Source: Arthrobacter terricola
GTDB lineage: Bacteria > Actinomycetota > Actinomycetes > Actinomycetales > Micrococcaceae
Assembly: GCF_004354015.1 (NCBI RefSeq)
Contig: NZ_SMRU01000007.1
Coordinates: forward strand, 62,001-126,000
Length of the DNA: 64,000 nt
Direction of reading: 5' to 3'
Below the pieces are notes generated by a model. The model saw nothing but the letters and a program-made list of their open reading frames with translations, was not told the DNA's origin and ran no database searches. The translations under genes were made by a program, and so were the position numbers. Shown here one piece after another: positions 35,641-44,710 of the stretch. The stretch's first letter is position 1; every line of letters starts with the position of its first letter.

Positions 35641-37338
35641 TCAAAGGTTGGCCCCTCCGGTTCCAGTGAACGGATATTCCCGCTCGAGCTCGGCTACCTT
35701 GGGGTCGTTCTCATCGGCTCCGTAGTCGGATTCCCGTGTGATGTCCTTCCCGTCCGGGAGTTTCATCGCGCGGAATACCAGGCTCAGGACGACGGCGACT
35801 ATCAGATTCAGCGCGAACGCCGCCACTGCGATGTAGACCTGCACATTGGTACCGGGAATAGCCGCAATGGAGCCGCCGAAGTTGGCCTTCGTTACCGGAT
35901 TCACCACGTTGTACGCCGCAACGGTCCCGTAGATGATTCCGACGGCCCACCCGACGAAAAGGGCCCAACGGTGGAACCACCGCGTGTAAAGGCCCGCGAC
36001 GATGGACGGGAAGGTCTGCAGGATCCAAATACCACCGAGGAGCTGCATGTTGATGGCCGCCGACTGGTCCATCGCGATGACGAAGATCAAGGCGCCGAAC
36101 TTCACCACGAGGGAGGCGATCTTGGAAACCTTTGCTTCCTGCTTGGGGTCTGCGTCGGGCCGGATCAAGTCGCGGTAGATGTTCCGCGTGAACAGGTTGG
36201 CCGCCGCGATGGACATGATGGCCGCGGGGACAAGCGCCCCTATCGCGATGGCTGCAAGCGCGATGCCCGCGAACCAGGCCGGGAAGTGGTCGAGGAACAA
36301 TTGCGGAACCACGAGCTGAGGGTTGACGGCGCCGTTAAGGTCGATGGGCTTGGTACCTGCATAGATCGCCGCGTAGCCGAGGAGGGCAAGGAACCCGAGC
36401 ATCAACGAGTACAGCGGAAGGACCGCCGCGTTCTTGCGGATGGTATTCCGGCTCTTCGTTGCGAGGACGCCCGTGACCGAGTGCGGGTACATGAACAGGG
36501 CCAAGGCTGAGCCGATGGCGAGTGTCCAATAGGCGGAGTAGCTGGCGGCACCCGGGATGAAGACTCCGGCGGCCTTTCCCGTTGCCGGGTTGACCGCATC
36601 CAGCTTCGTTTGCGCGGCACCGAAGATGTTGTCCCAACCTCCGAACTTGATGGGCAGGTAGATGATCGCGACGATCACTGCCAGATAGATCAGGAGGTCC
36701 TTCACGACGGCGATCAGGGCGGGGGCGCGCAAGCCCGAGGTGTAGGTGTAGGCGGCGAGGACGACGAACGCGATGATCAGCGGAAGGTCCGTCAGCAGCG
36801 CGTTTTGGGCGCTGCCGAGGCCCAGCACGGTGAGTACGGCCTTGATTCCCACCAACTGCAGGGCGATATAAGGCATCGTGGCGACGATGCCGGTGACCGC
36901 GACTGCAATTGTCAGTGGCCTGCTGCCGTACCGGCCTCCCACGAAATCGGCCGGCGTGACGAAACCATGCCGGTGGGAGACCGACCACAAGCGGCTCATC
37001 AGGAGGAACACGATCGGATACAGCACGATTGTGTAGGGCACGGCGAAGAACCCGCTGACGGCTCCTGTTGCCCACATGGCCGCCGGAACAGCCACGAAGG
37101 TGTAAGCGGTGTAGAGGTCTCCACCCAGCAGGAACCACGTCACCCACGTACCGAAACCACGGCCTCCCAAGCCCCATTCATCCAGGCTGTGCAGCCCTGT
37201 TTCCTTGCCCGCGCGCCACCGAGCGGCGAAGAATCCGAGGACGGCCACCAGGACGAAGAGGACGATGACAACAGTGAGGGCGACTCCGTTCACCGGCCGT
37301 TCCGGGATGGTCGCCAGCGGAACCGTGAGCGCGCTCAT
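35641..37338 (-). CDS. sodium:solute symporter (SSS family), monocarboxylate-type
   Basis: A 565-residue symporter with about 13 hydrophobic segments. It resembles the MctP/ActP group, which takes up acetate, lactate, pyruvate or similar monocarboxylates with sodium. Key stretches include WFLLGGDLYTAYTFVAVPAAMWATG, FVTPADFVGGRYGSRPLTIAV and GALVPAAIMSIAAANLFTRN. It overlaps the DUF3311 gene by four bases, a pairing known for these symporters. Confidence 0.92.
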   Translation of the reverse strand: MSALTVPLATIPERPVNGVALTVVIVLFVLVAVLGFFAARWRAGKETGLHSLDEWGLGGRGFGTWVTWFLLGGDLYTAYTFVAVPAAMWATGAVSGFFAVPYTIVLYPIVFLLMSRLWSVSHRHGFVTPADFVGGRYGSRPLTIAVAVTGIVATMPYIALQLVGIKAVLTVLGLGSAQNALLTDLPLIIAFVVLAAYTYTSGLRAPALIAVVKDLLIYLAVIVAIIYLPIKFGGWDNIFGAAQTKLDAVNPATGKAAGVFIPGAASYSAYWTLAIGSALALFMYPHSVTGVLATKSRNTIRKNAAVLPLYSLMLGFLALLGYAAIYAGTKPIDLNGAVNPQLVVPQLFLDHFPAWFAGIALAAIAIGALVPAAIMSIAAANLFTRNIYRDLIRPDADPKQEAKVSKIASLVVKFGALIFVIAMDQSAAINMQLLGGIWILQTFPSIVAGLYTRWFHRWALFVGWAVGIIYGTVAAYNVVNPVTKANFGGSIAAIPGTNVQVYIAVAAFALNLIVAVVLSLVFRAMKLPDGKDITRESDYGADENDPKVAELEREYPFTGTGGANL

Positions 37339-37616
37339 GATTCCTCCTCCGGGGTGCGTGCGCCCTTCACTTCGTCACGGCGTCGTCGATCTTCCTTTGA
37401 GACCAGCCGGTAGGCGATGCCGATCATGACCGCAGTGACGGGGACCCACAGCATTTGGTACCAGTAGAAGAACGGCATTCCCGCAAGCCGTGGCTTGTCG
37501 ATCGAGTAGGCCGGAACGAACAACGGGACCACAATGGCGATGGCGAGCAGGATTCCGGAAATGATGTATGGTCCGGGCCTTGCTGGTCCCCGGGTGGGCA
37601 GATCGGGAGTTGACAT
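37335..37616 (-). CDS. DUF3311 small membrane protein
   Basis: A 93-residue protein with two helices (IISGILLAIAIVVPLFVPAYS and MLWVPVTAVMIGIAYRLV) separated by the F-F-Y-W-Y-Q-M motif that defines DUF3311. Such proteins are encoded just before sodium:solute symporters and are thought to be accessory subunits. The four-base overlap with the SSS gene supports coupled synthesis. Confidence 0.92.
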   Translation of the reverse strand: MSTPDLPTRGPARPGPYIISGILLAIAIVVPLFVPAYSIDKPRLAGMPFFYWYQMLWVPVTAVMIGIAYRLVSKEDRRRRDEVKGARTPEEES

Positions 37617-37803
37617 AGACGCCTCCTCAACGAGACGGTCCCCGGAGCGGGAAGGGTTCCCGGGACGTGCCGGCGACCTGTGGACGGTTTATGTACCGGT
37701 CCATGATCAGAATAGATTCTTGGTTTCGTCTCGGACAGAGGAAGCAGCCACGACTTTTGTCCCCGGAAGTACTAGACGAGGTGCCTGCCGCCGGTTAGTC
37801 GCC

Positions 37804-38031
37804 CTAGTCGCTAGCGGCCGGTTCCGTGGTGAGTCCCCGGTCATCCGGGATGGCATCGTCCGTCTTTTCCGCCGGTCCCGGAGGAGCCGGAGCCTCCGCA
37901 ACCTGTGCTGCGGAGGCTCGCTCCTCCGGAAACTCACTGCGTTCCGCGTCCCGGGGAATCGGATGGTGCTCGTTCTGCACTCCGTCGTGGACTATCTTGA
38001 CGGTGTGGTCCGGGGCTGAATCTTCGCTCAT
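37804..38031 (-). CDS. small acidic hypothetical protein
   Basis: A 75-residue, hydrophilic, acidic frame (MSEDSAPDHTVKIVHDGVQNE...) with Ala/Glu/Pro-rich composition and no domain. It lies between DUF3311 and the amt gene on the same strand, 45 bp from amt's stop. The predicted start has GAAAATGAGCG context; coding is plausible from codon use but not certain. Confidence 0.5.
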   Translation of the reverse strand: MSEDSAPDHTVKIVHDGVQNEHHPIPRDAERSEFPEERASAAQVAEAPAPPGPAEKTDDAIPDDRGLTTEPAASD

Positions 38032-38075
38032 TTTCCCAACGTAGACCGGCCGACCAGAGGTGTCGAGAGTCGCGG

Positions 38076-39365
38076 CTAGGCGCGGTGCGGCGAACCCAGT
38101 TCCACTGGTTCTTCGTCTGAGAGATAGGCTTCCTCGGCATGCGCGGCCATGTCAATTCCGCGGAGCTCGTCGGCCTCATGGATGCGCAGGCCCATGGTGA
38201 TGTTCAGGACTTTCGCGATGATCCATGTCACCACGAAGGAATATCCAAGGACGGCAAGGGTAGCCACTGACTGGACCCCGAGGAGGCCGAAGCCTCCGCC
38301 GTAGAACAAGCCGTTGACCTTGTTGGGTGCGGCGGCGGTGGCGAAGAACCCGATGAGGAGCGTCCCGATGATGCCGCCCACCAAGTGGACGCCCACGACG
38401 TCGAGGGAATCGTCGAAGCCGAGGCGGAACTTCAATTCGATCGCCAAGGAGCAGACCGCGCCTGCGATCGCGCCGATGGCGAGGGCGCCGAGCGGGCTGA
38501 CCGCCCCGCACGCGGGAGTGATGGCAACAAGGGCTGCGATGAGGCCCGATGCGGCGCCCATGCTGCTTGCGCTACCGAGCCTCAAGCGTTCGACGGCGGC
38601 CCAGGCGAGCAATCCCGCGGCGCCTGCGACCGCGGTGTTGAGGAAAACCACGGAGGCGGACTGTCCCGCGGTGAGTGCAGATCCCGCGTTGAAGCCGAAC
38701 CAGCCGGCCCAGAGAAGTCCGGCGCCGACCAGGACCAGCGGCCGGCTGTGCGGCTTGGTGTGTTCGCTCTTGGGCCACCCGGCGCTGCGACCCAGGACGA
38801 TGGCAAGGGCGAGGGACGCAATACCGGCGTTCATGTGGACTGCGGTGCCGCCGGCGAAGTCGATGGCCTTGAGGTTGTTGACGATCCATCCGCCCACTAC
38901 GGAGCCATCCGGTGAGCTGAAGGCGAAGACCCAGTGGGCAACCGGGAAATACACGAGGGTCGCCCACAGAGCGGAAAAGGCCATCCATGCCCCGAATTTC
39001 ATCCTGCCCGCTGCCGCGCCGGCGATGATCGCCGTCGTAATTCCTGCGAAGAAGAGCTGGAAGGCGGCGAACAGCGCTCCGGGAAGGGCCGCGGCGGGAT
39101 CTGCCGCGAGCAGCTTGTCCAGGCCCAGGTACTCAGTGACGTCGCCGATAATGCCTGCGCCCGCCACGGAGTTTCCAAAGACCAGCGAATAGCCGAATAC
39201 TGCCCACAGGACGGCGACGATACTCATGCCGCCGAAACACATCATCATCATGTTCAGGATGCGGCGGGAACCCACCATCCCGCCGTAAAACAGTGCGAGT
39301 CCGGGAATCATGATGCACAGCAAAGCGCTGGCCGCGAGGATCCAGGCAACATCTCCAGAGTTCAT
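38076..39365 (-). CDS. amt: ammonium transporter (first copy)
   Basis: A 429-residue Amt/MEP/Rh channel with eleven expected helices. It begins MNSGDVAWILAASALLCIMIPGLALFYGGMV, the standard Amt start. It has GGTAVHMNAGIASLALAI with the twin-His region and DDSLDVVGVHLVGGIIGTLLIGFFATA. No glnK/glnB gene is nearby. It is divergent from the type III glutamine synthetase gene. In the 286-bp spacer a GTTTC-GGGAAC-GTAAA core, like the one before the second amt, suggests nitrogen control. Confidence 0.95.
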   Translation of the reverse strand: MNSGDVAWILAASALLCIMIPGLALFYGGMVGSRRILNMMMMCFGGMSIVAVLWAVFGYSLVFGNSVAGAGIIGDVTEYLGLDKLLAADPAAALPGALFAAFQLFFAGITTAIIAGAAAGRMKFGAWMAFSALWATLVYFPVAHWVFAFSSPDGSVVGGWIVNNLKAIDFAGGTAVHMNAGIASLALAIVLGRSAGWPKSEHTKPHSRPLVLVGAGLLWAGWFGFNAGSALTAGQSASVVFLNTAVAGAAGLLAWAAVERLRLGSASSMGAASGLIAALVAITPACGAVSPLGALAIGAIAGAVCSLAIELKFRLGFDDSLDVVGVHLVGGIIGTLLIGFFATAAAPNKVNGLFYGGGFGLLGVQSVATLAVLGYSFVVTWIIAKVLNITMGLRIHEADELRGIDMAAHAEEAYLSDEEPVELGSPHRA

Positions 39366-39481
39366 CGATCTATCCGTTCGATTCGGACGGGTGTACGGCA
39401 TGAAGCCTGCCCGTAGGGAAAAAGTTTGGGTTCGCAGAAGCAGGGTGGCCACTGCGATGAAATCAGGATTCCTTGCAGTGG

Positions 39482-39507
39482 ACGATTCGTGGTTTCGGGA
39501 ACGTAAA
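39482..39507. promoter_or_regulatory. GlnR-like box in the amt-glnT divergent spacer
   Basis: Read on the plus strand, GTTTC-GGGAAC-GTAAA occupies 39492-39507, preceded by GACGA at 39481-39485. The minus strand gives TTTAC-N6-GAAAC, half of the actinobacterial GlnR consensus (GTNAC-N6-GAAAC repeats). It matches the site before the second amt at 15 of 16 bases. Further GTAAC/GTTAC words occur nearer glnT, at about 39547 and 39594. Confidence 0.55.
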
Positions 39508-39651
39508 TTCCGGGTTGCGCTCTGAAGTGTCCACTTGGCGATCGCGTAACGCCGATTTAACGAGGCGGGTAAGCGGCTGTAATATCGCCTTGGTTACTGT
39601 GGTTCAACAACGTTTCCTAACAGCTAACTCTGATCGAACAGGACTGTTCCG

Positions 39652-41025
39652 ATGACAACTGTCGCAACCCCGGAAGTTACAAACGCTGCCGCCGCCCCGA
39701 CCGAGGCCGACGGTATTTCCCTGGCTGACATCGCCAAGGCCCACGATGTTCGGTTCCTGCTTGCCACGTTCGTGGACATGACCGGCAAACCCTGCGCGAA
39801 ACTGGTGCCTGTTGAAGCCGCCGAAGAGCTCGAAAACGGATCGATGGGATTCGCCGGCTACGCAGCGGGCCTCATTGGCCAAAAGCCCCAGGACTCGGAC
39901 CTTGTTGCCATGCCCGATCTCGCCTCGTTCACCCCGGTCCCCTTCATCCGCGAGGGCCTGGCCATCATCCATTGCGACCCGCATGTTGACGGAAAGCCAT
40001 GGCCGTATGCTCCCCGGGTCATCCTGAAGAACACCCTCGCCAGGCTCGCGGACAAAGGAATCCAAGCAAAGATCGGCGCCGAGGTGGAGTACTTCCTGGT
40101 TACCAAGAACCCGGACGGCACACTGAGCACCGCCGATGCAAGCGACGATTCACCCCGCCCCTGCTACGACGCGCGCGGCGTCACCCGCATGTATGAGCAT
40201 CTGACCTCCATTTCCGAGGCGATGAACAGCCTGGGTTGGGGCAACTACGCCAACGACCACGAGGACGCCGCCGGGCAATTCGAGCAAAACTTCAATTACG
40301 CCGACGCCCTCACTACGGCGGATCGTGTGGTCACCCTCCGCTACATCCTGAACATCCTGGCGGAACAACGCGGCATGACCGTGACCTTCATGCCAAAACC
40401 GTTCATGGACAGGACCGGTACCGGCCTTCACCTGCACCTTTCACTCTGGTCCGGCGCCGATCCGTTGTTTCCAGGCGAAAACGACCCCAAAGGACTCGGA
40501 CTGTCTGAACTCGCCTACTCCTTCATCGGAGGAGTCCTTCAGCACGCGCCCGCGCTCCAGGCCTTCCTCGCACCGACCGTCAACTCTTATAAGCGGACCG
40601 GAGCAACCACGAGCTCGTCCGGGGCAACCTGGTCACCACGGAAGGCATCCTTCGGCGGGAACGATCGCACCCACATGATCCGGGTGCCGGACAACAAGCG
40701 CATCGAGCTCCGCTCGGGCGACGGATCGGCCAACCCCTACCTCGCAATCGCGACCGCTATCGAGGCAGGGATGGACGGCGTGGGAACGAACATCGACCCT
40801 GGGCTGCCTTCCGGGCCGGGGGAGTCCCGCGCCGACGCCCATCAACTCCCCGCCACGTTGCTGCATGCGGTGGAGGCACTGCGCGAAGATCCCGTGGTCC
40901 TCGCGAGCCTCAGCTGCGACGAAGAAATAGGCCGCTACTACGCAGCCGCAAAGGAAGAAGAGTTCCTCACCTGGCATAACCAAGTGAGCGACTGGGAAAT
41001 CCGCAATTACCTCACATCAATCTGA
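39652..41025 (+). CDS. glnT: type III glutamine synthetase-like ligase (GlnT / gamma-glutamylmethylamide synthetase)
   Basis: A 457-residue ATP-dependent amidoligase of the GS superfamily. Conserved blocks: FVDMTGKPCAKLVP, AKIGAEVEYFLVT, HEDAAGQFEQNFNYADALTTADRVV, RTGTGLHLHLSLW and SGDGSANPYLAIATAIEAG. This is the GlnT/type III group, which also includes GMAS enzymes that join glutamate to methylamine or other amines. Being followed by glxBCD, it may use either ammonia or an amine; I cannot decide from sequence. It is divergent from amt and first in a four-gene unit. Confidence 0.85.
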   Translation: MTTVATPEVTNAAAAPTEADGISLADIAKAHDVRFLLATFVDMTGKPCAKLVPVEAAEELENGSMGFAGYAAGLIGQKPQDSDLVAMPDLASFTPVPFIREGLAIIHCDPHVDGKPWPYAPRVILKNTLARLADKGIQAKIGAEVEYFLVTKNPDGTLSTADASDDSPRPCYDARGVTRMYEHLTSISEAMNSLGWGNYANDHEDAAGQFEQNFNYADALTTADRVVTLRYILNILAEQRGMTVTFMPKPFMDRTGTGLHLHLSLWSGADPLFPGENDPKGLGLSELAYSFIGGVLQHAPALQAFLAPTVNSYKRTGATTSSSGATWSPRKASFGGNDRTHMIRVPDNKRIELRSGDGSANPYLAIATAIEAGMDGVGTNIDPGLPSGPGESRADAHQLPATLLHAVEALREDPVVLASLSCDEEIGRYYAAAKEEEFLTWHNQVSDWEIRNYLTSI

Positions 41026-41063
41026 CAAACACCCCGCCAACCCACCAACAATAAGGAAAAACA

Positions 41064-41972
41064 ATGTGCGGAATTGCCGCGCTGCAGCTGCGCAACCCTT
41101 CGCTGCATCCCGAGATGGGCAGGCTACTGTCCTCGATGATGTGCCAGATCGTGGACCGCGGACCCGATTCCGCCGGCTTGGCCGTCTACAACACCCCGGG
41201 CCTCGTCTCGGCAGGCACGTCCACGTTCAGTCTCCTCGGCAAGGACCAAGGCATGGTCCCGGAAGCCATCGAGGCGTCGCTTGGTGAACTGCTCCCTTCG
41301 ACGGCGAATGCCTTGGTCAGGGCCCTGGGCGACACCACCTTGGTGACTGCCGCCGTCGGGACCGGCCTCCTGGCCAAAGCCATTACCGAAACGCTGCCCA
41401 CGGCCACGATCATCGGCCGTGGCGAGCACGTCGCCGTCATGAAGGGCGTCGGCCATCCGATGCAGATCGCCGCCGACCACGGGCTTGAATCGATGGCCGG
41501 AACCCAGGGCTTGTCCCATACCCGCATGGCCACCGAGTCGGCGGTCACGGCAGGTGGCTCGCACCCCTTCTCCGTCGCGGACGATCTGTGCCTGGTCCAT
41601 AACGGATCGTTCTCCAACCACGCCACCATCCGGCGCGAACTCAAGCGCCAAGGCGTGGTGTTCGACTCGGACAACGACACCGAGGTGGGCGCCCGCTACG
41701 TCGCCTCCCGCCTGCAGCAAGGCGACGACCTCGAAACCGCGCTCACCAACCTGGGCAAGGTCTTCGACGGCTTCTACACGCTTGTGGTCACGACGGCGGA
41801 CAGCCTGGCCGTGGTGCGCGACCCGATCGCCTGCAAGCCCGCCATCATCGCCGAGTCCGACGACTATGTGGCCATGGCCTCCGAATACCGTGCCTTGGCC
41901 TCCCTGCCGGGCATTGAAACAGCCCGCATCTTTGAACCCGAACCTGGGAAGGTCTACACATGGTCACTCTGA
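41064..41972 (+). CDS. glxB: class II glutamine amidotransferase (GlxB / MgsA-like)
   Basis: A 302-residue protein starting MCGIAALQLRNPSL, so Cys2 is the Ntn glutaminase nucleophile after Met removal. SHTRMATESAVTAGGSHPF and LVHNGSFSNHATIRRELK complete the amidotransferase site. It corresponds to the N-terminal glutaminase domain of glutamate synthase, encoded separately. With glxC and glxD it should form a three-part glutamate synthase-like complex (GlxBCD, or MgsABC, which makes N-methylglutamate). Its 3' end overlaps glxC by 13 bases. Confidence 0.92.
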   Translation: MCGIAALQLRNPSLHPEMGRLLSSMMCQIVDRGPDSAGLAVYNTPGLVSAGTSTFSLLGKDQGMVPEAIEASLGELLPSTANALVRALGDTTLVTAAVGTGLLAKAITETLPTATIIGRGEHVAVMKGVGHPMQIAADHGLESMAGTQGLSHTRMATESAVTAGGSHPFSVADDLCLVHNGSFSNHATIRRELKRQGVVFDSDNDTEVGARYVASRLQQGDDLETALTNLGKVFDGFYTLVVTTADSLAVVRDPIACKPAIIAESDDYVAMASEYRALASLPGIETARIFEPEPGKVYTWSL

Positions 41973-42658
41973 CAGCCGACACGTCCACCGTCACCGATTT
42001 GTCCACCAGCACGGTGCGTGAACTCAACCAGTCCCTCCATTCCGCGGCGGACGGGCAAAGCTGGACCATTGAAAACCCCGGCGGCAAGCACAGCCTCGCG
42101 GTCGGAATCGACGCCGACATCACCGTGACGCTGAACGGCCACGCCGGCTACTACGCGGCCGGGATGCACCAAAAAGGCGACGTCACCATCAACGGCAATG
42201 CCGGCGTCGGGCTCGCCGAGAACATCATGTCCGGAAGAGTGCACGTGAAAGGCGACGCCTCACAATCCGCGGCGGCCACCGGCCACGGCGGACTCGTGGT
42301 GATCGACGGCAACGCGGGCGCGCGCTGCGGGATCTCCATGAAAGGCGTAGACATCGTGGTTGGCGGCAACATCGGGCACATGTCCGCTTTCATGGCCCAA
42401 GCCGGCCGGCTGGTCGTTTGCGGAGACGCGGGCGAAGCACTCGGCGACTCCATCTACGAAGCACGGATCTACGTCAAAGGGACCGTGGCTTCGCTGGGGG
42501 CCGACTGCATCGAGAAGCCGATGAAACCCGAACACCTCGACGAACTCGCCGGGCTGCTCGCCGCCGCCGGACGCGACGACAACCCCGCCGACTTCACCCG
42601 CTACGGCTCGGCCCGGAATCTCTACCACTTCCACGTCGGCAACTCGGCGTCGTACTAA
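41960..42658 (+). CDS. glxC: glutamate synthase C-terminal domain-like protein (GlxC / MgsB-like)
   Basis: A 232-residue right-handed beta-helix protein corresponding to the C-terminal domain (GXGXG) of the GltB large subunit. It shows repeated G-D-V/G-N-A turns: HQKGDVTINGNAGVGLAEN, GRVHVKGDASQSAAATGHGG, DIVVGGNIGHMSAF. It has no catalytic residues and would be structural in the GlxBCD complex. It sits between glxB and glxD, with 10 bp to glxD. Confidence 0.9.
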   Translation: MVTLTADTSTVTDLSTSTVRELNQSLHSAADGQSWTIENPGGKHSLAVGIDADITVTLNGHAGYYAAGMHQKGDVTINGNAGVGLAENIMSGRVHVKGDASQSAAATGHGGLVVIDGNAGARCGISMKGVDIVVGGNIGHMSAFMAQAGRLVVCGDAGEALGDSIYEARIYVKGTVASLGADCIEKPMKPEHLDELAGLLAAAGRDDNPADFTRYGSARNLYHFHVGNSASY

Positions 42659-42668
42659 AGGACGAACC

Positions 42669-43988
42669 ATGACCACCATCCCTGAGCTTGGCCTGCGCGA
42701 ATCGGCCACGTTCGACCGCGCCACCATCGCCGATATCCAGCGCGCCGCCGCAACCGGCGTCTACGACATCCGCGGCTGGGGAGCCAAACGCCACGTCCCG
42801 CACTTCGACGACCTCCTCTTCCTCGGGGCCTCGATGTCCCGCTACCCCTTGGAGGGCTACCGCGAAAAGTGCGATACCGACGTCGTCCTCGGCGACCGTT
42901 ACGCGGCAGAACCGCTGCACCTCCGGATTCCGGTGACCATCGCCGGAATGAGCTTCGGCGCGTTGTCCGCCAACGCGAAAGAAGCGCTGGGCCGTGGCGC
43001 CAGCGAAGTGGGCACCTCCACCACAACGGGCGACGGCGGCATGACGCCCGAGGAGCGCGGCCAGTCCAAGCACCTCGTGTACCAATACCTGCCTTCGCGC
43101 TACGGCATGAACCCGGACGACCTCCGCCAAGCCGACGCGATCGAAATCGTCCTCGGGCAAGGCGCCAAACCGGGAGGAGGCGGAATGCTGCTCGGCCAGA
43201 AGATCACCGAACGCGTCGCCGGAATGCGGACCCTCCCCGTGGGCATCGACCAGCGCTCCGCGAGCCGCCACCCGGACTGGACCGGACCGGACGACCTGGA
43301 AATCAAGATCGGCGAACTGCGGGAACTCACCGACTGGAAGAAACCCATCTACGTCAAAGTCGGGGCATCTCGGCCGTACTACGACACGGCGCTCGCCGTG
43401 AAGTCCGGGGCCGACGTCGTGGTGTTGGACGGCATGCAGGGCGGAACCGCGGCGACGCAGCAGGTGTTCATCGAGAACGTCGGCATCCCCACGTTGGCCG
43501 CCATTCCGCAAGCCGTGCAGGCCCTCCAGGAACTCGGCATGCACCGAAAGGTGCAACTCATCGTGTCCGGCGGCATCCGCACGGGCGCCGACGTGGCCAA
43601 GGCCATGGCGCTGGGTGCGGACGCCGTCGCCATCGGAACAGCCGCGCTGATCGCCCTGGGCGACAACGATCCGCGGTACTCCGCCGAATATGCCGCGCTC
43701 GGCTCGGCCGCAGGCTTCTACGACGACTTCCAGGACGGGCGGGACCCCGCCGGAATCACCACCCAGGACCCGGAACTTGCCGCAAGGCTGGACCCGGTTG
43801 AAGGTGGCCGGCGCCTGGCGAACTACCTGCGGGTCTTGACAATGGAAGCCCAGACCATCGCCCGGGCATGCGGAAAATCGCACCTGCACAACCTCGAGCC
43901 CGAGGACCTTGTGGCACTGACAATTGAATCCGCCGCCATGGCCAGGGTGCCGCTTGCCGGGACCAGCTGGATTCCCGGGGCGATGTGA
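42669..43988 (+). CDS. glxD: FMN-binding glutamate synthase domain protein (GlxD / MgsC-like)
   Basis: A 439-residue protein equal to the central FMN/iron-sulfur synthase domain of GltB. Markers: RIPVTIAGMSFGALSANAKEALGRGASEVGTSTTTGDGGM, QGAKPGGGGMLLGQKI, DVVVLDGMQGGTAATQ, VSGGIRTGADVAKAMALGADAVAIGTAAL. It would use ammonia from GlxB and an electron donor to make glutamate or an N-substituted glutamate. It is the last gene before a strong terminator hairpin. Confidence 0.93.
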   Translation: MTTIPELGLRESATFDRATIADIQRAAATGVYDIRGWGAKRHVPHFDDLLFLGASMSRYPLEGYREKCDTDVVLGDRYAAEPLHLRIPVTIAGMSFGALSANAKEALGRGASEVGTSTTTGDGGMTPEERGQSKHLVYQYLPSRYGMNPDDLRQADAIEIVLGQGAKPGGGGMLLGQKITERVAGMRTLPVGIDQRSASRHPDWTGPDDLEIKIGELRELTDWKKPIYVKVGASRPYYDTALAVKSGADVVVLDGMQGGTAATQQVFIENVGIPTLAAIPQAVQALQELGMHRKVQLIVSGGIRTGADVAKAMALGADAVAIGTAALIALGDNDPRYSAEYAALGSAAGFYDDFQDGRDPAGITTQDPELAARLDPVEGGRRLANYLRVLTMEAQTIARACGKSHLHNLEPEDLVALTIESAAMARVPLAGTSWIPGAM

Positions 43989-43998
43989 CATTCGAACA

Positions 43999-44031
43999 GG
44001 AAGGGCCGCCGGCGTGGCCGGCGGCCCTTCC
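43999..44031 (+). terminator. terminator hairpin after glxD
   Basis: GGAAGGGCCGCCGGC and GCCGGCGGCCCTTCC form a 15-bp perfect stem with a three-base loop, 11 bp after the glxD stop. No U-tract follows. Confidence 0.75.
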
Positions 44032-44071
44032 GGCACCCGGCGACCCTTCCGGCACCCATAAGATGGGATCC

Positions 44072-44641
44072 ATGACCAACCCCGGGAAGCTGGAACAGAT
44101 CATAGCCGCCCAGGTACGGCATTACCGGACGGCGAACAGTTTGTCGTCGGCGGAACTCGCGGCATTGACGGGCATGTCCAAAGCGATGATCTCGAAGATT
44201 GAGACTGCCAGCACGTCCTGTTCATTGACGAGCCTCCAGCGGCTGGCCGACGGCTTGAAAGTCCCCGTGACGGCCCTGTTCCGCGGCGCGGATACCGACC
44301 GCGACGCGACGTTCACCAAAAGCGGCGAAGGCAGCATGACCGTCCGGAGCGGAACCCAGCACGGCCACGAATACCGCGTCCTCGGGACCCTCAAGGGACG
44401 CCCTGACGCGATCGAACCGACGCTGGTCACGCTGACCGACGCTTCCGACGTCTTCCCTTTGTTCCAGCACCCGGGAACGGAGTTCATCTACATGCTCTCG
44501 GGAAAGATGGTCTACGGCCACGGCGCGTACGAATACACCATGGAGGCCGGCGACTCGCTCCTCCTCGACGGCGAAGGACCCCACGGTCCGCTGGAACTCC
44601 TCCAATTGCCGATCCGCTTCCTGGCGGTCTCGGCGAAGTAG
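44072..44641 (+). CDS. XRE-family regulator with C-terminal cupin
   Basis: A 189-residue regulator: an N-terminal helix-turn-helix (SLSSAELAALTGMSKAMISKIETAST, LTSLQRLADGLKVPVTALF) and a C-terminal cupin (FPLFQHPGTEFIYMLSGKMVYGHGAYEYTMEAGDSLLLDGEGPHGP). Such proteins sense small ligands and often control amine or amino-acid use, e.g. PuuR-like. It follows glxD in the same direction, behind a terminator hairpin, so it may have its own promoter and regulate the glnT-glxBCD genes. The ATG at 44063 is an alternative start. Confidence 0.9.
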   Translation: MTNPGKLEQIIAAQVRHYRTANSLSSAELAALTGMSKAMISKIETASTSCSLTSLQRLADGLKVPVTALFRGADTDRDATFTKSGEGSMTVRSGTQHGHEYRVLGTLKGRPDAIEPTLVTLTDASDVFPLFQHPGTEFIYMLSGKMVYGHGAYEYTMEAGDSLLLDGEGPHGPLELLQLPIRFLAVSAK

Positions 44642-44710
44642 CTCGAGCGGACCGGGGGTCCGTGGTCAAGGCGCCCGACGGCGGTGCGCGCCGGGTTTAG
44701 TGGGCCGGGT

